Assembly (NCBI GenBank): GCA_023432885.1
Contig: JAEZEU010000119.1
Location: 1 to 13,506 of the forward strand
DNA: 13,506 bases
Reading direction: 5' to 3'
From: Pseudomonadota bacterium
Lineage (GTDB): Bacteria > Pseudomonadota > Alphaproteobacteria > Rhizobiales > Xanthobacteraceae
Below the pieces are notes generated by a model. That model was not told the DNA's origin and did no database searches. It saw nothing but the letters and a program-made list of their open reading frames with translations. Position numbers and translations under genes: made by a program. Below are positions 6,749 to 13,506 of the stretch, piece by piece (the first letter of the stretch is position 1; the number at the start of each line of letters is the position of its first letter).

Positions 6749-7704
6749 GCCCGCCCCTCCTTGCGGCTGCGGCGCAACTTGCCGATCAGTCCAATGATGC
6801 CCTCCGGCGCGCCCACCACGAACAGCACCAGCATCACCCCGAGCACCAGCACGTTCACTTCCGACGAGATGGTTACTGTCAGCAACTGTTGCGTCGTGCT
6901 CAGGAGGATCGCGCCGATGATCGGACCGGACCAGTGTGCTGTTCCGCCGATCAGCGACATCGCCAGTGTCGAAACGGAGTAGTTGAGATTGAACGCGGAA
7001 TCCGGGTTCGCAAACTGCAGGTACATCGCACTCGGGGCACCGACTGCACAAAGCAGCGCGCCCGAGATCACGCATGCCAGGAGCTTCAGCCGCAGCGTCG
7101 GCACGCCGGAACATTCGGCCGCGAGTTCGTCATCCCTCAGCGCCTGCAAGCCGCGCCCGATCCACGAATTCTGGATGTAGCGCGAGATAGCAACCGCCAG
7201 CACCACGAGCAGCGCCTGGATGAAGAACAGCATCTGCACATAATTGTCGAACGGCGGCGTCACCGGCGGCCGCTGGATCTGGATGCCCGCGGCGCCGCCG
7301 ACATAGCGCCAGTTCGTCACCGCCGTCTCGATGATGATAGTCAGCGCAATGGTGGCGATCGAGAAGAAGATGCCCTGCATGCGAAGGGTGAGAAGGCCGA
7401 GCGCGAATCCCATGAGCGCGCCGATGGCGGCTGCTGTGGCGATCTGGACGAGTAGCGGCGCGCCAAACGCCTTCACCAGGAAGACCGAGGTATAGACGCC
7501 AACCCCGAAGAACGCGCTGGTGCCGAAGTTCACGTAACCGGCGTATCCACCGAGGATGCTCCATGCTACTGCAAGCGCGATGAACTGCAGGATCACGTAG
7601 CCGGCAAAGAATGGATACTGATTGCCCACGACCTTCGTCATGATGAAGGCGGCGGCGAGAAACACCGCCGCTCCAAACCAGAAAGCGATCCCGTTGCGCT
7701 TCAT
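6745..7704 (-). CDS. livM: Branched-chain amino acid-type ABC transporter permease, LivM-like
   Basis: The 319-residue product is an inner-membrane permease with about eight to ten hydrophobic segments. The family hallmark G52-G-Y-A-G-Y-V-N-F-G61 is followed by AFFGVGVY. The cytoplasmic loop GRGLQALRDDELAAECSG (about 185-205) is the EAA-like contact with the ATPases. The C-terminus is short and basic (KLRRSRKEGRA). ATG 7704 is chosen because GGAAGG lies 5 bases upstream, it overlaps the livH stop as ATGA, and the upstream in-frame extension has no membrane-protein character. Its own stop overlaps the LivG-like start in the same way. It forms the heterodimeric channel with the LivH-like permease. 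Confidence 0.93.
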   Translation of the reverse strand: MKRNGIAFWFGAAVFLAAAFIMTKVVGNQYPFFAGYVILQFIALAVAWSILGGYAGYVNFGTSAFFGVGVYTSVFLVKAFGAPLLVQIATAAAIGALMGFALGLLTLRMQGIFFSIATIALTIIIETAVTNWRYVGGAAGIQIQRPPVTPPFDNYVQMLFFIQALLVVLAVAISRYIQNSWIGRGLQALRDDELAAECSGVPTLRLKLLACVISGALLCAVGAPSAMYLQFANPDSAFNLNYSVSTLAMSLIGGTAHWSGPIIGAILLSTTQQLLTVTISSEVNVLVLGVMLVLFVVGAPEGIIGLIGKLRRSRKEGRA

Positions 7705-8582
7705 GACCGCCTTCCGAACAGGCCCTGCGGGCGGACGGCGAGCACGGCGAGCAGCAGCGTAAAGGAGATCGCCGGCGCCCAGGAAGCGCCAAACATGGTG
7801 AGCACGATGGATTCGGCAACACCGAGGATGATGGCGGCAACCAGCGTGCCGCTCATGCTGCCGAGCCCGGCCATGACGACGACGCAGAATGTCCGCCCGA
7901 TATAGGCGCGGCCGAGCGTCGGATCGACCGGCGCGACGATGATCAGCAAGGCGCCGGCGACCCCGAGCACCGCGGTTGCAATGCCGAATGCCCATTGCTT
8001 GATCCGGATCGGGTTCGTGCCCATCAGTCGCAGCGCTTCCTGGTCCTGGGCGACGGCGCGGATCGCACGCCCCATGAACGTTCGCGACAAATAGAGTGTC
8101 AGTAATATGGTCAGCGCCGCGGCGACGGCGAAGGCAACCAGCAGCCGGTACGGAATCCTGAAGTCACCGAGCCGCAGGGCCTTGCCGACATAGTCCGCGG
8201 TGACCGAGCGCTGGTCCACGCCGAATTGCAGGATGATCAGCACCTCAATGATGAAGGCGACGCCGAAGAAGAAGGCGATGCCGCGCACGCCGGCATCGCT
8301 GCCGCGCCTTTCGAAGGTTTCGTAGTAGATGCGGTAGGCGACAAGGCCGAACACAAAGAACAGCGGCGTGATAAGGAGCCCCGCCAGCAGCGGATCGATC
8401 GCGTAATGCTCGTTGAGGAAGTACACTGCGTAGGACGCCAGCACCAGAAAGGCCGGATGCGCCACATGGGGAACATCAAGCAGCCCGAACGACACGGACA
8501 ATCCGAGGCTGACCGCGCCGTAGAAGCAGCCGAGCAGCACACCGATCACCACCGCATCGAGCAGCAGATCCATTGAAAACAA
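7701..8582 (-). CDS. livH: Branched-chain amino acid-type ABC transporter permease, LivH-like
   Basis: The 293-residue (from TTG) inner-membrane permease pairs with the LivM-like protein. Several hydrophobic helices and the loop G171-R-A-I-R-A-V-A-Q-D-Q-E-A-L184 ending near K195 mark the LivH family. The N-terminal motif reads GLLDVPHVAHPAFLVLASY (about 33-51), in place of the common N-x-A-H-G form, a variation on the usual LivH sequence. Two starts are possible: TTG at 8580-8582 has AAGGGGGA 6 bases upstream, while ATG at 8571-8573 lies 15 bases from that site, too far for good initiation. I prefer the TTG; the difference is three residues. A 117-base gap with a palindromic structure separates it from the binding-protein gene. 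Confidence 0.92.
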   Translation of the reverse strand: MFSMDLLLDAVVIGVLLGCFYGAVSLGLSVSFGLLDVPHVAHPAFLVLASYAVYFLNEHYAIDPLLAGLLITPLFFVFGLVAYRIYYETFERRGSDAGVRGIAFFFGVAFIIEVLIILQFGVDQRSVTADYVGKALRLGDFRIPYRLLVAFAVAAALTILLTLYLSRTFMGRAIRAVAQDQEALRLMGTNPIRIKQWAFGIATAVLGVAGALLIIVAPVDPTLGRAYIGRTFCVVVMAGLGSMSGTLVAAIILGVAESIVLTMFGASWAPAISFTLLLAVLAVRPQGLFGRRS

Positions 8583-8588
8583 TTGAGA

Positions 8589-8596
8589 TCCCCCTT
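8589..8596 (-). promoter_or_regulatory. Ribosome binding site favouring the TTG start of livH
   Basis: On the minus strand the bases read AAGGGGGA. They lie 6 bases before TTG 8582 but 15 bases before the first ATG, at 8573, so the TTG is the better start. Confidence 0.6.
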
Positions 8597-8631
8597 GACC
8601 CGGCTTGAGCCCGCTACCCGATCGGCAGATG

Positions 8632-8697
8632 CCGGATCATTCCATTTCCCCGTCCGGGATCATTTGGCGTGATCCCGGACAGTCGCACATGATCCGG
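8632..8697. repeat. Nested palindrome between binding-protein and permease genes
   Basis: An inner perfect 11-base inverted repeat, GTCCGGGATCA (8652-8662) with TGATCCCGGAC (8670-8680), encloses a 7-base loop. It is flanked by an outer perfect 9-base pair of arms, CCGGATCAT (8632-8640) and ATGATCCGG (8689-8697). All four arms are variants of one motif, CCGG(G)ATCA(T), so alternative pairings are possible. Neither strand has a T-run after the stem, so it is not a standard terminator. The position, just after the binding-protein stop and before the permeases, suits an mRNA-stabilising or attenuating hairpin that keeps binding-protein levels above permease levels. It could also be a REP-like dispersed repeat. 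Confidence 0.7.
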
Positions 8698-8699
8698 AG

Positions 8700-9986
8700 T
8701 TACTTCCGCGCGGCCTCGAAGGGAGCGACAAGCTCGCCTGATTTCAAATTCTCCGGGAACAGGATCACCTGCCTGCCCGCGGAGCGGAACTGCTCGATAT
8801 TCTTGTCGACGACACCGCGGAATTGGGCCTGCAGCACCGCGGTTTCCTTGCGCTCGCCGTCGGCCGAAAATGCCATCGGCCCGACGATGGTGTTATGCGT
8901 GTTCTCCCGCAGGTATTTTGCAAGGCCTTTCTGATCGAGCGACTTCGTGGCGTTGATGGCCTGCTCGACAAGCTGGCCGCTGGCATAGCCGAATGGCGCG
9001 AGATAGTAGCCGAGCGGATCGACTTTGGCTTCCACGGCCCGCTTGGTGTACTTCTCGAAGAACTCCTTGGTTCCGTCGAAGTACATGCTCTTTTCCGGAA
9101 GCCAGGAATTGTAGTTGACGACGCCATTGAGCAGCGAGCCCATGTTCTCCATCACCGAGCCGAACTGCAGGCCGACCATGCCGCCGCCGAACAGCTTGAC
9201 GTTGCCGCCGACGCCAATCTCGTTCACGGCACGCAGGATGCCGGCCGAATCCGGCGGATAGGACGCGACATAGACGATGTCGGGCTTGGCGGCCCTCAGC
9301 GCCCGGATGATGCTGGAGAATTCCACCGTGTTCGGCGGATAGGCCTGATCGAAGACGACCGGCATGTTGCGCTTCGAGGCGACCTCGCGCGCGGTCTTTA
9401 CCAGGTTCTGCGCGAATTCCTGGTCGGCGGACAGCAGCGCGATGGACTTGCCGCCGGCCTTCTGGCCGATGTCGAGGAACGACGACGCCCAACTGTCCGG
9501 CGGGCCCCACGGTGCATTGTTGAACCACATGTCGTGGCCGACCTTGCTGTTGACCTGGAACGAGAAGTTGCCGATCAGCAAGAGGCCGCGCTGCTTGACC
9601 ATCGGCATGATCGGCGCCGTCGGCACCGTCGCATAGGGCGCGAACAATAGATCGACCTTGTCGACGTCGATCAGCTTCGAATAGATGGCCGGCGTCTCCG
9701 AGGCGCTCGACTTGTCGTCATAGACGACAAGTTCGACCTTGCGGCCGAGCAGTCCGCCCTTGGCATTGACATCGTCGCGCCAGATCTCGATCCCGAGCAG
9801 CGAAGGCTTGCCGCCGCCGGCGAGGCCGCCGGTTTGCGGCATGCTCATGCCGATCCGGATCGGCGGCTGCTGCGCGTGCAGCAGGTTGATGCCGAGTGGA
9901 GAGGCGGCAAGTGCCGCACCGGCGCTTGCCGTTGCGAGCAGGCGGCGGCGGGAAATCGATCCGGATCTGGAGACCTTCTTCGACAT
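8700..9986 (-). CDS. ABC transporter substrate-binding protein, type 1 (Peripla_BP_6), Tat-exported
   Basis: The 428-residue periplasmic protein captures the ligand for the LIV-type importer encoded just downstream. The N-terminus has a twin-arginine signal (S12-R13-R14-R15-L16-L17), a hydrophobic A/G-rich core and a likely cut after A38 (LLHA, then QQ). The mature start PIRIGMSMPQTG and the segment GIEIWRDDVNAKGGLLGRKV are hallmarks of Leu/Ile/Val and amide-type binding proteins. The start at 9986 is supported by an AAGGGGAGGAAG ribosome site about 7 bases upstream. Tat rather than Sec export implies folding before transport, as for some binding proteins of this class. It is 66 bases downstream of the molybdenum subunit gene and 117 bases upstream of livH. 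The ligand is unknown; an aromatic or heterocyclic acid or an amide would fit the neighbours. Confidence 0.93.
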   Translation of the reverse strand: MSKKVSRSGSISRRRLLATASAGAALAASPLGINLLHAQQPPIRIGMSMPQTGGLAGGGKPSLLGIEIWRDDVNAKGGLLGRKVELVVYDDKSSASETPAIYSKLIDVDKVDLLFAPYATVPTAPIMPMVKQRGLLLIGNFSFQVNSKVGHDMWFNNAPWGPPDSWASSFLDIGQKAGGKSIALLSADQEFAQNLVKTAREVASKRNMPVVFDQAYPPNTVEFSSIIRALRAAKPDIVYVASYPPDSAGILRAVNEIGVGGNVKLFGGGMVGLQFGSVMENMGSLLNGVVNYNSWLPEKSMYFDGTKEFFEKYTKRAVEAKVDPLGYYLAPFGYASGQLVEQAINATKSLDQKGLAKYLRENTHNTIVGPMAFSADGERKETAVLQAQFRGVVDKNIEQFRSAGRQVILFPENLKSGELVAPFEAARK

Positions 9987-10052
9987 TGGCTGTCTTCCTC
10001 CCCTTATTGCTGTTTGGCCTAATTGTAGTTGACCTTGCTGGCGTGTCCCTCG

Positions 10053-12446
10053 TCAGATTCGTCCCAGGGCCGTCAGGATAACCTGCGGCGTCAGAGGAAT
10101 CTCCGTTACTATGGTCGCAAACGGCCTGAGCGCATCGTTGACCGCATTGGTGACAGCCGCCGCGGCGCCCGCCGTTCCGGCCTCGCCCGCGCCCTTGGCG
10201 CCGAGTTCGGACTCCCGAGTGGGCGAGACGACATGGCCGACATCGATATCGGGCATTTCTCCGGGCATCGGCACCAGGTAATCCGCCATGTTGGCGTTGG
10301 TCAGCTGCCCTTGTTCGTCATAGCTGCACTTTTCGAACAGCGCGGCACCGAGCCCCTGCACCACGCCGCCCCTGATCTGCTCATCGACCAGCTGCGGGTT
10401 GATGATGGTGCCGCAATCCTCGACCACCCAATGCTTCAGCAGCTTGACGAAGCCGGTATCGGTATCGACCTCGACCCACGCCGCCTGGACGCCATTGGTG
10501 AAGGCGAAGGGATATTCGCGCGGCACGAAGTGTTTCGTCGCCATCAACTCGGGCTGGATGCCCGGCGGCAACGTATCCGGGCGGAAATAGACAATGCGGG
10601 CCAGCTCGTTCAGCTCGATGCGTAGCGCTCCGTCGCTGACATTGACCACCGCATTATCGACAATGTCGAGCTCAGCTGGAGTCGACTGCAGGATCACTGC
10701 CGCAACATCGAGAATGTTCTTGCGCAGGATCTTCGTGGCCTGCAGTGCGGCCTCGCCGCCGATTCCGGCCCCGCGCGAGGCCCAGGTTCCGCCGCCATAG
10801 GGCGTCATGTCGGTATCGCCGAGAATGACGCGCACGCGATCCATGGAAACGCCGAGGACGCTGCCGACGATCTGGGCCGTCAGCGCCTCCGAGCCCTGCC
10901 CCTGCTCGGTGATGCTGGTTTGGCAGACTACCGAGCCTTGCGCATCCAACCGCACCGCCACGCCGTCCTGCGACGAAATCTTCGCGCCGCCGACGCCATA
11001 GAAGGCCGCGCTCGGATTGGTCACCTCGATGAAGCTGGCGATACCGATGCCGCGATGAATGCCCTTCTTACGCAGCGCCGCCTGCTCGGCACGCAAGGCA
11101 TCGTACCCCATCATCGCGACGATCTTTGCCAGCGACGCATGGTGCGATAATTGCTCGAACCGCAGCCCCGATGGCGAAGCGCAAGGATAGGCGTCGTCCT
11201 TGATCAGGTTGCGGCGCCGTATTTCTACCGGATCCATGCCGATCTTCATGGCGGCGAGATCGACCAGCCCTTCCGTCACCGAACAGGCGATGGGATGGCC
11301 GACCGCGCGGTACTGGCACATGACATTCTTGTTCTGGAAGACGACGCGCGCCCGCGCGCGATAGTTCTTGCTGGTGTACGGCCCGCCGACGAGATTGACG
11401 ACCTGGTTGGCCTCGATCGCGCTTGTGCGCGGGTACATCGAATAGGGACCAATACCCGTAAGATCGTCGATCTCGAACGCGGTGATGGTGCCGTCGCGCT
11501 TGACGCCTATCTTGCCCTTGCAGCGATGATCGCGCGCGTGGATGTCGGTGTTGAAGCTCTCAACCCGGTCGGCGACGAACTTGACAGGCCTTCGCAGCAG
11601 TTTTGACAGCGCATAGGTCGCCATCTCGTCGGCATAGATATGCACCTTGATGCCGAAGGAGCCGCCGACGTCCTTGCAGACGACCCGCACCTGGGATTCC
11701 CGCAAGCCCAGGTGCAGCGCCGCAATGTTCTGCACCATGTGAGGGGCCTGCGTGCCCTGGTAGATGGTGAGCCGCGCCTCCCCGGCGTTCCAGTCGGCAA
11801 CGACGGCGCGCGGCTCCAGTGTCACGCCCGTATGACGGCCAAAGATGAACTCGGCTTCGACCACCGCATCCGACTCGGCGAATGCCTGGTCCACGGCGCC
11901 GGCATCGTGAATTCTTTCGAACGCCAGGTTATCGCCGAGCGAACCATGTATGATGGGAGTTTCCGGATCGAGCGCCGTGCGCATGTCGGTCACGGCTTGG
12001 AGTTCCTCATAGGCAACCGTAATATGCTCGGCGGCATCCTCAGCCGCCGCGCGGCTCGTGGCCACGATGGCAGCTACCGCCTCACCCTGCCAGCAGACAC
12101 GGTCGACGGCGATCGCTGATTGCGGCGCGGATTTCAGGCCCTTGAGATGGGAGAGCACGCCCACCCACGGCGTGATCACGGCGGCAAGGTCCTTGCCGGT
12201 CACGATGGCGATCACGCCCGGCATCCGCTTTGCCGCCGCCACATCGATGCTCACGATCTTCGCGTGGGCATGCGGGGAGCGCAGGAAGACCACGTGCGCC
12301 ATCCGCGGCAACTCCATGTCGCTGACGTAAGTCCCACGCCCCTGAAGCAGCCGGTCGAGATTCGGCCGCGGCACGGTCTTGCCGACATAGGAGTTGGGCC
12401 GGTCGAGTACCGACATTGCTCCCGGAGTAGCGTGGATGGAGCTCAT
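10053..12446 (-). CDS. Xanthine dehydrogenase/CoxL-family molybdenum-binding large subunit
   Basis: The 797-residue catalytic subunit of a three-part molybdenum hydroxylase would hydroxylate a C-H bond using water and pass electrons to the [2Fe-2S] and FAD subunits. The N-terminal domain starts near VGKTVPRPNLDRLLQGRGTY. Cofactor-loop motifs are G261-G-S-F-G-I-K267 and E514-Q-G-Q-G-S-E520. The expected catalytic glutamate is E755 in GAKGAGEAG. The active-site loop reads C377-Q-Y-R-A-V-G-H-P385. It lacks the AYxCSFR loop of form I CO dehydrogenase and also departs from the AYRGAGR loop of form II, so CO oxidation is unlikely and the substrate is open. ATG 12446 overlaps the small-subunit stop (ATGA) and has GGAG about 8 bases upstream. 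No cofactor-insertion chaperone gene is in view. Confidence 0.93.
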   Translation of the reverse strand: MSSIHATPGAMSVLDRPNSYVGKTVPRPNLDRLLQGRGTYVSDMELPRMAHVVFLRSPHAHAKIVSIDVAAAKRMPGVIAIVTGKDLAAVITPWVGVLSHLKGLKSAPQSAIAVDRVCWQGEAVAAIVATSRAAAEDAAEHITVAYEELQAVTDMRTALDPETPIIHGSLGDNLAFERIHDAGAVDQAFAESDAVVEAEFIFGRHTGVTLEPRAVVADWNAGEARLTIYQGTQAPHMVQNIAALHLGLRESQVRVVCKDVGGSFGIKVHIYADEMATYALSKLLRRPVKFVADRVESFNTDIHARDHRCKGKIGVKRDGTITAFEIDDLTGIGPYSMYPRTSAIEANQVVNLVGGPYTSKNYRARARVVFQNKNVMCQYRAVGHPIACSVTEGLVDLAAMKIGMDPVEIRRRNLIKDDAYPCASPSGLRFEQLSHHASLAKIVAMMGYDALRAEQAALRKKGIHRGIGIASFIEVTNPSAAFYGVGGAKISSQDGVAVRLDAQGSVVCQTSITEQGQGSEALTAQIVGSVLGVSMDRVRVILGDTDMTPYGGGTWASRGAGIGGEAALQATKILRKNILDVAAVILQSTPAELDIVDNAVVNVSDGALRIELNELARIVYFRPDTLPPGIQPELMATKHFVPREYPFAFTNGVQAAWVEVDTDTGFVKLLKHWVVEDCGTIINPQLVDEQIRGGVVQGLGAALFEKCSYDEQGQLTNANMADYLVPMPGEMPDIDVGHVVSPTRESELGAKGAGEAGTAGAAAAVTNAVNDALRPFATIVTEIPLTPQVILTALGRI

Positions 12447-12928
12447 GTCTTCAGCTCCATCCGGCTACGCGCGGTACTCTCGACCGCGTCGATGATGGCC
12501 TGATAGCCGGTGCAGCGGCAGTAATTGCCGGAGAGATGTTCGCGAATTTCTTCGCGAGCGGGCTTCTTATTATGCTGCAAAAGGTCTTGCGCCGCCATCA
12601 GCATGCCCGGCGTGCAAAAGCCGCATTGCAGCGCGTTGCGGTCCCGGAAGGCCGCCTGCAAATCGGCGATCTCGCCGGAATCGGACAGCCCTTCTATCGT
12701 CTCGACCGTCCCGCCGTTCACCTGAACGGCCAGCATCAGACAGGAGCGCACGATCTCCCCTCCGACGCGTACCGTGCAGGCCCCGCATACGCCGTGCTCG
12801 CAGCCCACATGTGTGCCCGTGAGCTTCAGGTGCTCGCGCAGGAAGTCCGCAAGGTTCAGCCGGGGCAAGACAGGCGCCTCGACAAGCTCGCCATTGATCA
12901 TGAGCGAGATGAATGCCGATGCGGTCAC
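12443..12928 (-). CDS. Xanthine dehydrogenase/CoxS-family [2Fe-2S] small subunit
   Basis: The 161-residue iron-sulfur subunit relays electrons from the molybdenum site to FAD. The plant-ferredoxin-type cluster is bound by C43, C48, C51 and C63, and the second, helical-domain cluster by C102, C105 (QCGFCTPGM), C137 and C139 (CRCTGY). All eight ligands are present and the length is normal. The start is GTG at 12926-12928, preceded by GGAGGA 5 bases upstream. It overlaps the FAD-subunit stop as GTGA, so translation is probably coupled. A longer in-frame reading upstream is only the shadow of the FAD-subunit gene. The stop overlaps the large-subunit start. Confidence 0.95.
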   Translation of the reverse strand: MTASAFISLMINGELVEAPVLPRLNLADFLREHLKLTGTHVGCEHGVCGACTVRVGGEIVRSCLMLAVQVNGGTVETIEGLSDSGEIADLQAAFRDRNALQCGFCTPGMLMAAQDLLQHNKKPAREEIREHLSGNYCRCTGYQAIIDAVESTARSRMELKT

Positions 12929-13506
12929 GCATTTCCTCCGGCTCGGAGGTCGGGACGGTTCAACAGCTGCGCCACGCATCGCGCCAGCAACACCTTTGCG
13001 AGATGGCGCCTCATCGCAGGCGAGGCTTGCTGGTCCTCATGCGGATCGAGTTCATCGGAAAGCGCGGCTGCAATCTCGGCCAGCAGCGCCGGCGTGATCG
13101 CAACGCCGATGAGCTTCGCCGCCGCCCTCGCGAGAACCGGCGCGTCGCCGACCCCGAAATAGCCGAGCCGGAGATCGGCGAACCTGCTGTCATGCAATAC
13201 GGCCTGTGCCGCGAGCCCGACCATGGCATAGTCGCCGTGCCGCCGCGCGAACTCCTGGAAAAAGTGCACCGCGCCCTTGCGCGCCACCGGTAAATCGACC
13301 GCCACCAGCAGGTCCAGCGGTGTCAGCTTCGTCTCGTAAATCCCGGTGAAGAATTCTTCCGCAGCAATCCGTCGCTCTCCGGCCGGCCCCCGCACCACGA
13401 TAGTGGCACGCAGGGCCAGCATGCAGGCCGGCAGTTCCGAAGCGGGGTCCGCCTGCGCGAGGCTGCCGCCGATGGTGCCGCGGTTGCGGATGGCGGGATG
13501 CGCCAC
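12925..13506 (-). CDS. Xanthine dehydrogenase/CoxM-family FAD-binding subunit, partial
   Basis: The gene runs off the right edge, and 193 C-terminal residues are visible. The fragment opens in the second FAD-binding motif, I-R-N-R-G-T-I-G-G-S (about residues 6-15 of the fragment), followed by ADPASELPA as in CoxM and other FAD subunits of molybdenum hydroxylases. The later segment GDYAMVGLAA (about 91-100) and the C-terminal helical domain are also typical. Relatives are roughly 270-290 residues, so about 90-100 residues, including the first FAD motif, lie outside. The apparent first codon at 13506 is an internal GTG (valine), not a start. It would pass electrons from the iron-sulfur subunit to a quinone, NAD or other acceptor. 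Its order before the [2Fe-2S] and Mo genes matches coxMSL. Confidence 0.93.
   Translation of the reverse strand: MAHPAIRNRGTIGGSLAQADPASELPACMLALRATIVVRGPAGERRIAAEEFFTGIYETKLTPLDLLVAVDLPVARKGAVHFFQEFARRHGDYAMVGLAAQAVLHDSRFADLRLGYFGVGDAPVLARAAAKLIGVAITPALLAEIAAALSDELDPHEDQQASPAMRRHLAKVLLARCVAQLLNRPDLRAGGNA
12934..12939 (-). promoter_or_regulatory. Ribosome binding site fixing the GTG start of the [2Fe-2S] subunit
   Basis: On the minus strand the bases read GGAGGA, 5 bases before GTG 12928, within the last codons of the FAD-subunit gene. Confidence 0.75.

Noticed and set aside
6749..7114. N-terminal extension of the LivG-like ATPase to 7114
   Set aside because: The added residues are a low-complexity Arg/Asp/Gly-rich shadow of livM, while ATG 6748 has a strong ribosome site and gives the expected family N-terminus.
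7705..7995. N-terminal extension of the LivM-like permease to 7995
   Set aside because: The extension is an Arg-rich shadow of livH with no membrane-segment character; ATG 7704 has a ribosome site and an ATGA overlap.
8823..9650. Long rightward reading frame (275 codons) opposite the binding-protein gene
   Set aside because: It lies wholly antisense to a well-supported gene and has no recognisable domain or ribosome site. Long antisense frames are expected in GC-rich coding DNA; the frames at 753-1391, 3629-4282, 10029-10625 and 12536-13162 are dismissed for the same reason.
10053..13506. Naming the three subunits coxM, coxS, coxL (aerobic CO dehydrogenase)
   Set aside because: The large-subunit loop lacks the AYxCSFR signature with its copper-binding cysteine, so gene order and family similarity alone do not support CO oxidation.

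Overview
This GC-rich, gene-dense window looks like the chromosome of an alphaproteobacterium, most likely Bradyrhizobium or a close relative (Rhizobiales). The placement is an inference from protein character, GC-rich codon use and gene types (TAXI binding protein, CYTH-CHAD, several LIV-type ABC genes, a CoxMSL-like oxidase); no rRNA or other phylogenetic marker is present. I see no tRNA, rRNA, CRISPR array, insertion sequence or phage gene.

Left part (1-4402). A glycosyltransferase gene cut by the left edge reads leftward from 110. Across a 135-base divergent spacer, two closely spaced rightward genes encode a membrane-anchored TAXI-type solute-binding protein (246-1640) and a CYTH-CHAD protein (1660-3192), a predicted polyphosphate or triphosphate binder. 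No TRAP permease gene is in view. A zinc-dependent medium-chain alcohol dehydrogenase (3251-4402) follows on the same strand.

Right part (4409-13506). Nine genes run leftward without interruption, listed here in transcription order: FAD subunit (cut by the right edge), [2Fe-2S] subunit and molybdopterin subunit of a xanthine dehydrogenase/CoxMSL-like hydroxylase; a Tat-exported substrate-binding protein; two LIV-type permeases; two ATPases; and an enoyl-CoA hydratase-like crotonase. Most junctions are stop/start overlaps (GTGA, ATGA), so this is very probably one operon. The simplest reading is import of a small organic compound, molybdenum-dependent hydroxylation and a CoA-linked later step. 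The substrate cannot be read from the sequence. The large subunit has neither the form I CO dehydrogenase active-site loop nor the usual form II loop, so it should not be called a CO dehydrogenase.

The points most worth following are the unusual hydroxylase plus ABC importer plus crotonase operon, the non-canonical signature motif in one ATPase, the missing first catalytic glutamate in the crotonase, a nested palindrome between the binding-protein and permease genes, and the pairing of an orphan TAXI protein with a CYTH-CHAD protein.
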